Positions 22,628 to 30,543 of a stretch of 32,747 nt of DNA are shown in pieces. The notes under the pieces are model-generated. The model worked only from the letters and a program-made list of their open reading frames with translations, had not been told where the DNA came from and searched no databases. Origin of the DNA: JAHBNG01 sp039028975. GTDB taxonomy: Bacteria > Chloroflexota > Anaerolineae > Caldilineales > Caldilineaceae. The DNA lies in NCBI GenBank assembly GCA_039028975.1, contig JBCCHB010000175.1, positions 1 through 32,747 of the forward strand, in the 5' to 3' direction. How positions within the stretch are numbered: the stretch's first letter is position 1; every line of letters begins with the position of its first letter. The translations under genes and the position numbers were made by a program.

Positions 22628-23185
22628 ATGATCTCACAACAGAAGATCGATACATTGGTCAAGTTGATGGCGCTGGCAGATTCTGGCGAAGGCCATGAGG
22701 CTCAATCGGCGGGCAATATGCTGGTTCGGCTGCTGGGGAAGTATGGCATCTCTAGGGAAGAGCTAGGGGTCCAAGCAGAGCAGACGGTCTTTGTTGAATT
22801 CAAATATAAGACTAGGCTCGAAAAGCAGCTCATCTTCCAGGTATGTGGGTATGTTTGTCAGGAGAAGTTCACGACTTTTTATCAGGTGAAGCGGAATGCG
22901 ATAGAGCTAGAGCTGCCTGCCCATCACGCTGAGCGCTGTCAGTCTGCGTATGCTACCTTTCTGAAGCACTGGCGAGAGTTTTACAAAAACGAAGGTCACC
23001 TGCTTTTGGGTGCCTTCTGCCAGAAACATAATCTATTTGCACCAAGTAATGAATACTCTTCGGGCCAAGCCACGCACTACAGCCGTGAGGAGATTCAGCG
23101 CATTTTGAACTTGTCAGGAATGCTGGATGATATTGCATTGACGGATGAGGATCGGATGATCGCACCCACGGGAATCGAAGGGTAA
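22628..23185 (+). CDS. DUF2786-like mobile-element protein
   Basis: The 185-aa protein begins with a helical segment QKIDTLVKLMALADSGEGHEAQSAGNMLVR (residues about 5-34) then LLGKYGISREEL, matching the pattern of DUF2786 (KIxxLLxxA ... EAxxAxxxAxxLLxKYG). The rest (VFVEFKYKTRLEKQLIFQVC ... AYATFLKHWREFYKNEGHLL) is alpha/beta, unassigned. Such proteins are often carried by phages and plasmids; function unknown. AAGGAG at 22614-22619, 8 nt from the ATG, supports the start. The integrase begins 3 bp after its stop, so the two are co-expressed. Confidence 0.65.
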   Translation: MISQQKIDTLVKLMALADSGEGHEAQSAGNMLVRLLGKYGISREELGVQAEQTVFVEFKYKTRLEKQLIFQVCGYVCQEKFTTFYQVKRNAIELELPAHHAERCQSAYATFLKHWREFYKNEGHLLLGAFCQKHNLFAPSNEYSSGQATHYSREEIQRILNLSGMLDDIALTDEDRMIAPTGIEG

Positions 23186-23188
23186 ATC

Positions 23189-24310
23189 ATGCTTAACCAT
23201 AACCCCTATGAAGTAGCCATAATTGACGAGGTGGCGCTTTCGCCTGCTGAGTTTTCTGAGCTGTGGGCGGGTGCTTATGAGTCGGCGGATGAGCAGTTGC
23301 GGGTCATTTGGGCGCGGCTGCGGGATGCTTGGCTGCGCGCGAAAGAGAAGGCGGGTGGCTCTGCCCATACCCGACGAGCCTACGAGAAGGCCTCTGGTGA
23401 GTGGATGCTCTTTGTGTCGTCGATTCGGGTTAAGGGGCGTCCGCTTCAGCTTTGGGAGGTGACGACGGACCACGTGCGCCAGTGGCAGGAGGAGCTTTCG
23501 GCGCGGCTTTCAGCGGCCACGGTCAATCAGCGGCTCTCGGCCTGCTCGTCTTGGTATTCCTTTGTGATCAATGAGCGGGGCCTAGTAGATGGGTTTGAAG
23601 TCTCTGCCTTTATGGATCGCAGCGGCAAGACCCGAAGCAATCCTTTCACCACCACGACGGTCCCCCGGGACCGAGAGCAGCGCTATGACAAAGCCCGGGT
23701 GTTGAAGCTAGAGGAGATTCACCAACTGCTCAATTATCTGGAGCGCACCAAAGAGACAGCGATTGGCGCTCGCAATCGGGCCTTATTGTTGGCCTACCTG
23801 ATGACTGGGTATCGCAATACGGAAATCGTCGGCCTACGGGTGGGTGACATCCGCGAACACAAGAGCGTACCCGATGCCTGGGTCATCCGTTGGACGGGCA
23901 AAGGTGGTAAGACCACGACCGATCCCTTTCCCGCCAAAGTGGTGGATGCCATTCAGTACTACTTAACGCTGGCCGACCGGGAGCCAGGTCAGGATGAATA
24001 TATCTTTCAGCCGATCCATACAGAGCAGCTTGCCCAGCTGGGCGTGGCCCATCGGGTCGGTCAACATCTAACGGATCGGTCAGTGCGGCGCATCCTCAAG
24101 TCCTGCCTGCGCCGCGCGGGCATCGACGGCTGGCAGACGATACGAGTCCATGATCTACGCCACACCTTCGCCCATCGCTTCCGAGTCAACAATCCAGACC
24201 TGGAAGCGCTGCGCTCTAGGCTGCACCATGAGAGTTTGGCCACCACAGGAATCTATGCGAGGCAGGTGTTAGATGAACCGGTCGATGACTGGTCGGAGGG
24301 GTTGTTTTAA
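23189..24310 (+). CDS. int: Tyrosine recombinase/integrase
   Basis: The 373-aa protein has an N-terminal SAM-like core-binding domain (about 55-130, SAHTRRAYEKASGEWMLFVS) and a catalytic domain with R209 (TGYRNTEIVGL), K238 (TGKGGK), H321/R324 (VHDLRHTFAHR), H347 (LHHESL) and nucleophile Y356 (ATTGIYAR). All catalytic residues are present, so it should integrate and excise the element. Length fits phage/ICE integrases. AAGGG is 6 nt before ATG. It is oriented rightward in the middle of the element-like region rather than at a recognisable end; the attachment site is not identified. Confidence 0.92.
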   Translation: MLNHNPYEVAIIDEVALSPAEFSELWAGAYESADEQLRVIWARLRDAWLRAKEKAGGSAHTRRAYEKASGEWMLFVSSIRVKGRPLQLWEVTTDHVRQWQEELSARLSAATVNQRLSACSSWYSFVINERGLVDGFEVSAFMDRSGKTRSNPFTTTTVPRDREQRYDKARVLKLEEIHQLLNYLERTKETAIGARNRALLLAYLMTGYRNTEIVGLRVGDIREHKSVPDAWVIRWTGKGGKTTTDPFPAKVVDAIQYYLTLADREPGQDEYIFQPIHTEQLAQLGVAHRVGQHLTDRSVRRILKSCLRRAGIDGWQTIRVHDLRHTFAHRFRVNNPDLEALRSRLHHESLATTGIYARQVLDEPVDDWSEGLF

Positions 24311-24617
24311 CAAGCAGTAGGCGCAACGTCCTAACAGCGACCAGCGGGGGGGACATGTTGGCATATGGTTACCCCCCGATAATCCTTTGGGGCGGCTATC
24401 TGAGATCTCTGGTCGTAACTCGGATAGTGGAGCCTGATAAAGAGAGAGACCCAGGCTAGTGGGTCTGGGTCTCCTCTGCTCACATGCACCTATTCAATAT
24501 ACCAGTACAGATAGGTTGAGCCACTAGGATAGCAGCTCTTCACCTGGTGCGCAACCTCACCCAATTCCTACACCCAGAGAAACGAGCCCGAGATCGCAAA
24601 TCATTTCGGGAGGTTTT
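24311..24617. other. Intergenic region after integrase, hairpins, candidate attachment region
   Basis: No credible gene. G-run/C-run pairings occur (six G near 24348-24353 with six C near 24373-24378, and CCCC with GGGG near 24400). A strong hairpin is annotated at 24446-24473. A site next to the integrase gene is a common place for attP, but no repeat pair could be identified here. Confidence 0.4.
24446..24473 (+). terminator. Hairpin, possible integrase terminator
   Basis: GAGACCCAG (24446-24454) pairs perfectly with CTGGGTCTC (24465-24473) around a 10-nt loop. There is no T-run after it, so intrinsic termination is uncertain. Confidence 0.4.
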
Positions 24618-24818
24618 GTGGAACCCAGAATTATTTACCTATATCACTGTGCTGACGGCTTTGTACGCCAGCGCTGTAGACGACATATCACTCGATCCGG
24701 ACGCTACGCACCCTCAAAGAACCGTGGGGATCGAGTATTGATTAAGAAATGGGCGATGCTTCGGGAGACTGAGTGCATCGAGTGCTACCACGAAAGGGTG
24801 GGAATGGTGAAAAAGTGA
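24618..24818 (+). CDS. Small Cys-rich protein, hypothetical
   Basis: The 66-aa basic protein starts at GTG with GGGAGG at 24608-24613, 4 nt upstream. It reads MEPRIIYLYHCADGFVRQRC ... RETECIECYHERVGMVKK; the Cys pairs (C-x8-C, C-x2-C) could bind zinc. No family is recognised. Its stop overlaps the GTG of the replication gene (GTGA at 24815-24818), a clear sign of translational coupling. Confidence 0.6.
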   Translation: MEPRIIYLYHCADGFVRQRCRRHITRSGRYAPSKNRGDRVLIKKWAMLRETECIECYHERVGMVKK

Positions 24819-25612
24819 GTATCAAACTGATTACCCAAGTATGGGATGAGGCCACAGATCTGAAAAACTCCAAATTAGTCGTAATGCTCGCCTACGCAGA
24901 TTACGCAAATGACGAGGGTATTGCTTGGCCAAAAGTGAAGTCAATTGCAAGAAGAGCCCGCATCAGTATTCGGCAGGCTAGACGGATAAAACAAGAACTT
25001 CAGGAGGCTGGCTATTTAGAAGCTATAGAAAAACTCAACGGAAGGAGCGCGCCAGATGTCGTAAAAGTCATCCCTAAAAGGGTGACACTGGTGACCGAAA
25101 GGGTGTCATCAGCGACCGCGGAAAGGGTGACACTGGTGACCGAAGGGGTGACACCAGTGACCGCGGAAAGGGTGACACTGATGACCGGAAAGGGTGACAC
25201 TGATGACACCTCCTATATATATAACCATCAAGAACCGTCAAACTATGAACCACCATTAGAACCGTCAGAGTCGTCATCGTCGTCAGATCTAGATCTTGAA
25301 TCTGATCAAGAGGCTGTGGAAATGCATTTGGACGAAGACAACGACGACTTTAATTTTTTGGTGAAAATGATTTCTGAAAATTGTCAACTGCCAATTACGG
25401 AGGCCTTAAAGGACCAGATTCAAGATATGCTTTCCGGACACCCAGCCAGCCACATCGAAACGGCTGTCAAAAAGGCAATCGAGTATGGTGTTCCCAAAAT
25501 GGTCTACGTCCGAGCCATTCTTGAAGACGAGGCCCGGCAGCGGCGCGGTGAGCGGCGAGGTGATTACGTGACTGACCTCCCAGACGAGTTCAAAGACATC
25601 ATCATCGGGTAG
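24815..25612 (+). CDS. Replication initiator-like protein: HTH, iteron-encoded linker, DnaD-like C-terminus
   Basis: From GTG 24815 the protein has 265 aa. Residues about 1-75 form an HTH_36-like winged helix as in phage and plasmid initiators (ITQVWDEATDLKNSKLVVML, EGIAWPKVKSIARRARISIR). Residues about 85-135 are a repetitive linker (RVTLVTERVSSATAERVTLV) that simply translates six DNA iterons. An acidic Ser/Glu/Asp-rich stretch follows (ESSSSSDLDLESDQEAVEMH), then a helical C-terminal domain ending AIEYGVPKMVYVRAILEDEA, similar to DnaD/DnaB_2 helicase-loader domains. Lambda O and related initiators likewise carry their origin inside the gene. It should open the origin and help load helicase; loader partner not seen. 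The upstream in-frame start at 24773 is rejected in favour of the coupled GTG. Confidence 0.75.
   Translation: MSIKLITQVWDEATDLKNSKLVVMLAYADYANDEGIAWPKVKSIARRARISIRQARRIKQELQEAGYLEAIEKLNGRSAPDVVKVIPKRVTLVTERVSSATAERVTLVTEGVTPVTAERVTLMTGKGDTDDTSYIYNHQEPSNYEPPLEPSESSSSSDLDLESDQEAVEMHLDEDNDDFNFLVKMISENCQLPITEALKDQIQDMLSGHPASHIETAVKKAIEYGVPKMVYVRAILEDEARQRRGERRGDYVTDLPDEFKDIIIG
25077..25208 (+). repeat. Six 20-bp iterons, candidate replication origin
   Basis: Copies of AAAGGGTGACACTGRTGACC start at 25077, 25098, 25122, 25143, 25167 and 25189 (spacing 21, 24, 21, 24, 22). Copies 1 and 3 are identical; copy 2 is most diverged. Immediately after lies the AT-rich TCCTATATATATAACC (25211-25226), a possible unwinding element. 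All are inside the initiator gene. Origin function is inferred. Confidence 0.75.
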
Positions 25613-25677
25613 CTTATTATTTTCGCTTGGCGGCTGTCCCTCGGTAGCTGAGCGGTTCGATTGATATAGGAGTATTT

Positions 25678-26043
25678 ATGTCCAGATACGTGATTGTAAA
25701 GATTGAGGATTGCCCCAGCGGCTGCGTGAACGGCATCCATCGCCATCTCCATCCAGATTGGGAGAGGTTCTGGAAAGAAAATTTCATTCACCGGGATCGG
25801 CATGGTCAATGGCAGTTAGTGGCAGATGGGTGGTTCATGCGCAATGGGCTAGAGAAGCCAGCAGACGAGTGTATCGAGGTTCAGTGCGAAGAGTGCAACG
25901 GCATCGGCATGAGATCAACACAGATCGATATCCGTACTTTCTTGGCAGAACTTAGGTCTCTCGCTGCCAGGCTCCGAAGGCCATCCTTTGCAGAGCGGCA
26001 TCTCGAGATGGCTAAGACGGCCCAATGGCCAAATTGGGGGTAA
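25678..26043 (+). CDS. Zinc-finger-like hypothetical protein
   Basis: The 121-aa product has two DnaJ-type half motifs, CPSGCVNG near residues 12-19 and CEECNGIG near 70-77, which together could bind one zinc. A helical tail follows (FLAELRSLAARLRRPSFAER). No specific family is recognised. ATAGGAG 5 nt before ATG supports the start. It lies 65 bp after the replication gene and 2 bp before the next gene, so in the same rightward operon. Confidence 0.65.
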   Translation: MSRYVIVKIEDCPSGCVNGIHRHLHPDWERFWKENFIHRDRHGQWQLVADGWFMRNGLEKPADECIEVQCEECNGIGMRSTQIDIRTFLAELRSLAARLRRPSFAERHLEMAKTAQWPNWG

Positions 26044-26045
26044 TC

Positions 26046-26366
26046 ATGTCGGATTTGGGTCTACTTCTCCTGCACCTAATCGGAGACTTTGCAGCCCAAA
26101 CCGACTGGATGAGCACCAAGCACCAAAATCGTTTCGCCCTCTTGATCCACTGCCTAACCTACACGGCCATCTTCGCCAGTGGCTTTTGGCTGGCGGGCGT
26201 AGAGCCAACGACCGGACTTTGGTGCAGCGGATTAATTTTCTTGAGTCATGTGGTAGCCGACTGGCGGCCATGGACGTTGGGGAGCCGGTGGCATCACAAG
26301 GCCATGGCCTTGGACCAGACGGCTCATATCGGAATCTTATTTTTGATTAGTTTTTACGTGAGGTAA
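26046..26366 (+). CDS. DUF3307-like membrane protein
   Basis: The 106-aa protein reads LLLLHLIGDFAAQTDWMSTK at its N-terminus, the hallmark HLxGDFxxQTDWM of DUF3307, then LLIHCLTYTAIFASGFWLAG, LIFLSHVVADWRPW and ILFLISFYVR, giving three or four membrane segments. The conserved His/Asp residues suggest a metal or substrate site, but the family has no settled function. ATG 26046 is chosen for GGGGG 5 nt upstream and because 26025 would overlap the previous gene. Confidence 0.75.
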   Translation: MSDLGLLLLHLIGDFAAQTDWMSTKHQNRFALLIHCLTYTAIFASGFWLAGVEPTTGLWCSGLIFLSHVVADWRPWTLGSRWHHKAMALDQTAHIGILFLISFYVR

Positions 26367-26369
26367 ATC

Positions 26370-26672
26370 ATGAACAACTTAGAATTGCAAGTACACATTA
26401 CAGGAAAGTTTCGGAACTGGGGCGACATGCGTGAAGGGCTGATTGCCATGCTCAAAGAGGTCAACGACGCGGCCAAAATGTTGGGTCCAGACGAGATTGA
26501 GAATTTAGACGATCCGGTTGTGCTGGATTTGGAGCGAGAAGACCAGTTTAAGGTGGACGGCCTAATTGGCTACGACTTGCTCTTTGAGCCGAAAGATGGA
26601 GAGAGTGAGCTGGGGTTGGGTCTTGAACCTGAGCATGTGGACACGGCGAAGATAGTTCCACTGCCCCTATAA
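26370..26672 (+). CDS. Hypothetical protein
   Basis: A 100-aa acidic protein (MNNLELQVHITGKFRNWGDM ... LLFEPKDGESELGLGLEPEH) with no recognised domain, signal peptide or membrane segment. GAGGT is 5 nt before ATG and the gap to the preceding gene is 3 bp, supporting a real operon gene. Confidence 0.6.
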   Translation: MNNLELQVHITGKFRNWGDMREGLIAMLKEVNDAAKMLGPDEIENLDDPVVLDLEREDQFKVDGLIGYDLLFEPKDGESELGLGLEPEHVDTAKIVPLPL

Positions 26673-26680
26673 AAAGCTTA

Positions 26681-26711
26681 GGGCTAGGACGACGCGAATC
26701 AACCCTAGCCC
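26681..26711 (+). terminator. Hairpin between two operon blocks
   Basis: GGGCTAGG (26681-26688) and CCTAGCCC (26704-26711) pair perfectly over 8 bp with a 15-nt loop. No T-run follows. It separates the replication block from the wall-hydrolase gene. Confidence 0.4.
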
Positions 26712-26786
26712 AGATGTACACGAGTCGCTAAAATCGGTACCCGGTGATCATATCCTGGTTGCTGAGTGCCGTCAAATGAGGAGAAC

Positions 26787-28034
26787 ATGAAACAATTCTT
26801 CTTGATGGCAATCGCAATGACTTTAACTTTCTGCTATTTTCAAATTGCTCAGAGCCAAGCTCAACGGCTAGCTGGTGCCAATGGTTGGTTATTGCCAGTT
26901 GCCTCGAACGTCCTCTCGTCGGATGAAGCCATGCATCTGCAGCGGGGTAGCGTTAACGCTTGGGACATCACCACGCCCAAGGGATCGTCAGTTTGGCCGA
27001 TGGCACCCGGTAAAGTCAGCTATGCAGGCTGCAATAACAGCGGTGGCTATGGCTGTTGGGTATTGGTGGACCACTCAGACGGGTTCAGCAGCGTGTACGC
27101 CCACATGGTTGAAGGTAGCATCCAAGTCGCCAGCGGCCAGCAGGTAGACCAGTGGACCGAATTGGGTACAGTTGGCTGGACGGGTAAGACCTCATTTGGG
27201 CCTCATCTTCATTTTGAGATTCGCCACACGTCAGGGCGGCAAAGGGTAGACCGATACTTTCCGCTAGCAGCTATGAACAAATGCGACTTCTGCAAGGCAG
27301 ATGGGCTAGTTGGTAACGAACAGGGTACACGACAAATGGTCACCATGCCACGCAGTCTATCCATCTCAGCCGACTTTATCCGCTTGTGGATTCTCGCGGG
27401 ATTGATATGGGCGGCATTTGTGGCTTATGTCATCGGCCTAAATAACCAACTGTTCTTTTTCAGCTTTGGTAACGGCTCATTTCTGGCGCTTGTGGTGGTC
27501 ATTCTCACCTCTGGAGCATGGTTGCCTCGCTTGGTTCCTGAAATGCCCGTAGCGCTCCAGACTCCTGCCCAGGTAGCACAACAGGCACCGATGCAATCAA
27601 CCGATGCTTGGCAGATCGCCTATGCAGCAATGCGACATTGGGAAGGCACCAAGTGTGTCCATGACCCAGTGAGAACATTCAGAGGCGTGACTCAAAATAC
27701 TTTTGATGGTTGGAGACGGTCACAAGGCCAGCCGACTGGCGATGTCTGCCAGATATCCGAACAGGAAGCAGAGCAGATTTACTATCAAAATTACTGGGTG
27801 CGAAGCGGAGCAAATCGAATGCCCAGAGGGCTAGCCATTACCCATTTTGATTTCGCTGTCAATGCAGGGGTAGGGCGTGCAGCCAAGGCTTTTAGCCAGT
27901 GCAAAACAGACGTTCGTTGCTACAACAATTACCGAGAGAATTTCTATCGTTCGCTTAGGAGTTTTTCGACTTATGGAGCTGGATGGCTGAACCGTCTAGC
28001 CAGTATCCGGTCACTGACCGAGGGAAGAGGATAA
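26787..28034 (+). CDS. Membrane-spanning cell-wall hydrolase: M23 peptidase + GH108 muramidase
   Basis: The 415-aa protein starts with a signal-like segment (1-22). Residues about 35-160 are a LytM/M23 metallopeptidase: H50 and D60 (HLQRGSVNAWDI), H106 (VYAHM), H140/H142 (FGPHLHFEI). Two membrane helices lie at about 197-219 and 221-243. Residues about 270-400 resemble GH108 muramidases: MRHWEGTKCVHDPVRTFRGV with E286 as probable catalytic acid, then YWVRSGANRMPRGLAITHFD-FAVNAGVG. Two peptidoglycan-cutting activities in one anchored protein fit local wall opening for DNA transfer (VirB1-like) or, less likely, phage entry. GAGGAG 3 nt before ATG fixes the start at 26787 instead of 26766. Confidence 0.82.
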   Translation: MKQFFLMAIAMTLTFCYFQIAQSQAQRLAGANGWLLPVASNVLSSDEAMHLQRGSVNAWDITTPKGSSVWPMAPGKVSYAGCNNSGGYGCWVLVDHSDGFSSVYAHMVEGSIQVASGQQVDQWTELGTVGWTGKTSFGPHLHFEIRHTSGRQRVDRYFPLAAMNKCDFCKADGLVGNEQGTRQMVTMPRSLSISADFIRLWILAGLIWAAFVAYVIGLNNQLFFFSFGNGSFLALVVVILTSGAWLPRLVPEMPVALQTPAQVAQQAPMQSTDAWQIAYAAMRHWEGTKCVHDPVRTFRGVTQNTFDGWRRSQGQPTGDVCQISEQEAEQIYYQNYWVRSGANRMPRGLAITHFDFAVNAGVGRAAKAFSQCKTDVRCYNNYRENFYRSLRSFSTYGAGWLNRLASIRSLTEGRG

Positions 28035-28036
28035 AG

Positions 28037-29065
28037 ATGCAGAATCTACTTAATATCGTTCTGACGCTAGGTGTTCCCGTTATCGGTCTCCTGATAGCCT
28101 ATCGAGTATGGACGTACGCAGCGGCGAGCGGCAACAAGTCACCCGGCAAGGTCATTAGCGGAATGGTCACAGTTCTGATTATCTTTGCTGCCGGCATGGT
28201 CATTATTCCCAAGGCACTCAATTGGGGCAGCAACATGTTCATGAGTCAGATCATGGCCAATCCGGGTGTACAAGCTGGAATCGGTTTGATGGGAACGGGG
28301 GCAGGTCTGATTGACCAAACGCTATCGGTTCCGTCAGGGGCAGCTCCACAGATTCAGGTTCCACAAATCCAGTTACCGCAGCCACAGAGCTTTGTCATGC
28401 CGCAACAACCAGCAGCCGCTAACCAGGGGCTACAGGACTATATTAATCAGGCTTTGACGGGTAGCAATCCCGTCTCAAGTGGCCGGCAGGCAGTCCTCCC
28501 TTCGCAACCAGCAGAGCCACAAGTTGATGTGCAAGCAATTCAGGCCCAAGCCGTTGCCACAGGTCAAGCGATTATGGAGCAAGTAGCCGCCAGCAACGCG
28601 GGTATGGTTCCTGCTCAGGTAGTCATGACAGGCCCCTACGCCGATCCAAATGTTGCCTTCGTCCCAGCGGGGACAGTGGTTGAGAAATTCGTTGGCCCCT
28701 ACGCAGACCCGAATCAGGCCGTGCAGTCTCAAGTGGTTGGACAACAGCAGGCATGGCAACCGCCAGAGGTTCCTTTGGTTCTTGCACCAGCTAACACGCC
28801 AGCACCGGCACCACTGGTCGTTGCACAGCCGACACCGACGCCCTACATTGCACCACCAACGGTTACGCCTGCTTCAGAGGTTTTTGTTGGCCCCTACGCA
28901 GACCCGAATCAGGCCGTTGTGTCTACTCAACAAGAGCCACTGATCGCTGGGCAGAACATGGCAGTGCAGGAACAGTTTGTCGGCCCCTATGCAAACGCTC
29001 AGGAAGCGGTAAAGAAGGTGCTTGTACAGCAGGCTGACGGAGCGTTGGTGTGGGTGAATAAGTAA
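28037..29065 (+). CDS. Membrane protein with Pro/Gln-rich domain and repeated GPYADPN motifs
   Basis: The 342-aa protein has two N-terminal membrane helices (about 4-26, 38-58), then a long Pro/Gln/Ala-rich disordered region. Within it the motif GPYADPN-x-A occurs three times (codons at 28630, 28694 and 28889) and a relative GPYANAQEAV once (28982). The motif looks like the VGPY/F...A turn of SPOR peptidoglycan-binding domains, but no complete SPOR domain is present. Two copies are identical over 32 bp at DNA level. Position between a wall hydrolase and an FtsK-type ATPase suggests a structural part of a transfer apparatus. AGAGGA is about 6 nt upstream of ATG 28037. Confidence 0.6.
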   Translation: MQNLLNIVLTLGVPVIGLLIAYRVWTYAAASGNKSPGKVISGMVTVLIIFAAGMVIIPKALNWGSNMFMSQIMANPGVQAGIGLMGTGAGLIDQTLSVPSGAAPQIQVPQIQLPQPQSFVMPQQPAAANQGLQDYINQALTGSNPVSSGRQAVLPSQPAEPQVDVQAIQAQAVATGQAIMEQVAASNAGMVPAQVVMTGPYADPNVAFVPAGTVVEKFVGPYADPNQAVQSQVVGQQQAWQPPEVPLVLAPANTPAPAPLVVAQPTPTPYIAPPTVTPASEVFVGPYADPNQAVVSTQQEPLIAGQNMAVQEQFVGPYANAQEAVKKVLVQQADGALVWVNK

Positions 29066-29068
29066 ACG

Positions 29069-29112
29069 CCAAAACTACTACTACTCGACTAAAACAGTAG
29101 TAGTAGTTTTGG
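29069..29112 (+). promoter_or_regulatory. 17-bp CTA/TAG-repeat hairpin before ftsK-like gene
   Basis: CCAAAACTACTACTACT (29069-29085) pairs perfectly with AGTAGTAGTAGTTTTGG (29096-29112), loop 10 nt. It ends 1-2 nt before the AAAGGA ribosome-binding site (29114-29119). The 14-mer TAGTAGTAGTTTTG (29098-29111) recurs at 30530-30543 in the same place before the next gene. It may be a translational control element, a terminator/attenuator or a DNA site for the translocase. Confidence 0.7.
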
Positions 29113-29125
29113 GAAAGGACTTATC

Positions 29126-30481
29126 ATGTTGAATTTTATTCCCTCTTTTGATGGAATCTTAGGCCGATTTAGCAGAACATCAGAGCCATCCGCAGATAGG
29201 CGCTTTTACCAACAGTTGGCAAAAGAGGCCAATATGATCGAAGCAGTTATCAATGGGCTTGACTACAATGGCGTTGTCTCTGGAATCACAGGAACTCGTC
29301 ATGGTGGCTCCGTCTTCTACCAGATGAAGATGGGCAATGAAAAAAGCCGCAAAGGTGTCGTGGCCATAGGTGATGAGCGTTGGGCATCCTTGTTCACTGA
29401 AGCCAGACCTAGCGGTGAGACCATCCCTGCGCGGTTAGATCCCATCCGCCTAGTAATCGAGGCACCCTATCCAGGCAAGACAGAGCCGCTAACGTGGGAC
29501 CATGCACCATTCGATAAGTTGAGGTTGGGGAAGGTGGTGGTGGGCAATCGCTTTGACCGTAACCGACCCGAAGCGCTTTTTATAGATCTGAAAGATTCAC
29601 GCAGTCCACATGTTTTGATTGCAGCCATGACGGGCGGCGGCAAATCGGTAGCACTAATGAATATCATTGCATCTCTATGCCTGTCTGCCAGTCCTCAGAA
29701 TCTGGTTGTCTATGCCATTGATACTAAAGGCGGATTAGCTGAGCTAAAAGGATTTGACTCCATACCGCACGTTCACCGGGTGCAGGACCCAGAGCAGGGA
29801 ATTCAGCTACTGGAGTCTATGGTCAAAGAGCTGAAGAGGCGCAATCAGGCCCAAACCAACAGCCCCATGATTATCGTTGCCATTGATGAGTTACCTGATC
29901 TGGTTGCTGAAGATTCATCCAAAGTTCAGAAGCTCATCTCTCGAATTGCCCAGCTAGGCCGAGCCAGGGGCATTCATCTGATAGCTGGCGCTCAAAATCC
30001 AACGAGAGCCAACTTAGGAACAGACCTAATTGCCAACTTCCCCGTTCGTCTAGTTGGTGCAGTTGTTGATAAAGATGCGTCTGCATTGGCTTGTGGCATG
30101 GGTGGTGTTGGGGCTGAGTGCCTGCCAGGCAAGGGAGCTTTCTATCATGTTCAATCTGGGGTCGCTATACGTTTTCAGGCATTCTATATTGAGCATTATG
30201 TGCAGGGCATTGCCCAAGTACTGGTAGACCGTTATGGCTCATCCAAGGTGAATGTGATTGAACTCTCCCAAGACAATGCCCTATCACCATCAGAGCAGGA
30301 CGCAAGGCGTATCCTAGACGCATATAGCATGGATGATATTTTCAAGCCAGATGGCTCGGTAAAGCACGGCAAAAAAGTGCAGCTACTTCGTTTCCTAGAA
30401 GATAATGAAAGTGCAAAGTGCGCTGGTGATCAGGACGCTCGTATGAACAAGGTAATTCAAGAACTACTACTACTACGGTAA
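29126..30481 (+). CDS. FtsK/SpoIIIE-family DNA translocase (transfer ATPase-like)
   Basis: The 451-aa protein has no membrane helices. Residues about 130-350 are an FtsK-type RecA motor: Walker A AMTGGGKS (167-174), Walker B MIIVAIDEL (248-256, D254/E255), and AGAQNPTR (287-294), matching the ATQRP sensor segment; GRARGIHLI is also typical. The N-terminal 130 residues resemble the short leader of TraB/TraSA-type transfer ATPases; no clear winged-helix gamma domain is evident at the C-terminus. It should pump double-stranded DNA. In actinomycete integrative elements one such protein is enough for transfer. AAAGGA is 6 nt before ATG. The last codons (ELLLLR) are made of CTA/CTACTAC repeats, part of a downstream hairpin. 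Confidence 0.85.
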   Translation: MLNFIPSFDGILGRFSRTSEPSADRRFYQQLAKEANMIEAVINGLDYNGVVSGITGTRHGGSVFYQMKMGNEKSRKGVVAIGDERWASLFTEARPSGETIPARLDPIRLVIEAPYPGKTEPLTWDHAPFDKLRLGKVVVGNRFDRNRPEALFIDLKDSRSPHVLIAAMTGGGKSVALMNIIASLCLSASPQNLVVYAIDTKGGLAELKGFDSIPHVHRVQDPEQGIQLLESMVKELKRRNQAQTNSPMIIVAIDELPDLVAEDSSKVQKLISRIAQLGRARGIHLIAGAQNPTRANLGTDLIANFPVRLVGAVVDKDASALACGMGGVGAECLPGKGAFYHVQSGVAIRFQAFYIEHYVQGIAQVLVDRYGSSKVNVIELSQDNALSPSEQDARRILDAYSMDDIFKPDGSVKHGKKVQLLRFLEDNESAKCAGDQDARMNKVIQELLLLR

Positions 30482-30543
30482 ACGCTACTATTTGGAAATC
30501 TCACTCGAGTAGAAAGCTCTTTTTAGTTTTAGTAGTAGTTTTG
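30458..30543 (+). promoter_or_regulatory. Second CTA/TAG-repeat hairpin, downstream of ftsK-like gene
   Basis: CAAGAACTACTACTA (30458-30472, inside the 3' end of the FtsK-type gene) can pair with TAGTAGTAGTTTTG (30530-30543) with one bulged G. The right arm is identical to that of the 29069-29112 hairpin and again sits just before a Shine-Dalgarno (AAGGGG 30546-30551). The recurrence argues for shared regulation or a shared protein-binding site. Confidence 0.6.

Noticed and set aside
24547..24741. 64-codon frame upstream of the replication gene
   Set aside because: No ribosome-binding site; the overlapping GTG frame at 24618 has GGGAGG and is coupled to the next gene.
25074..25277. Minus-strand frames rich in SVSPF/VTSVTL repeats
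   Set aside because: Antisense reading of the iterons inside the replication gene.
25647..25670. GGTAGCTGAGCGGTTCGATT, resembling tRNA D- and T-arm words
   Set aside because: No pairing acceptor or T-stem can be built; probably chance.
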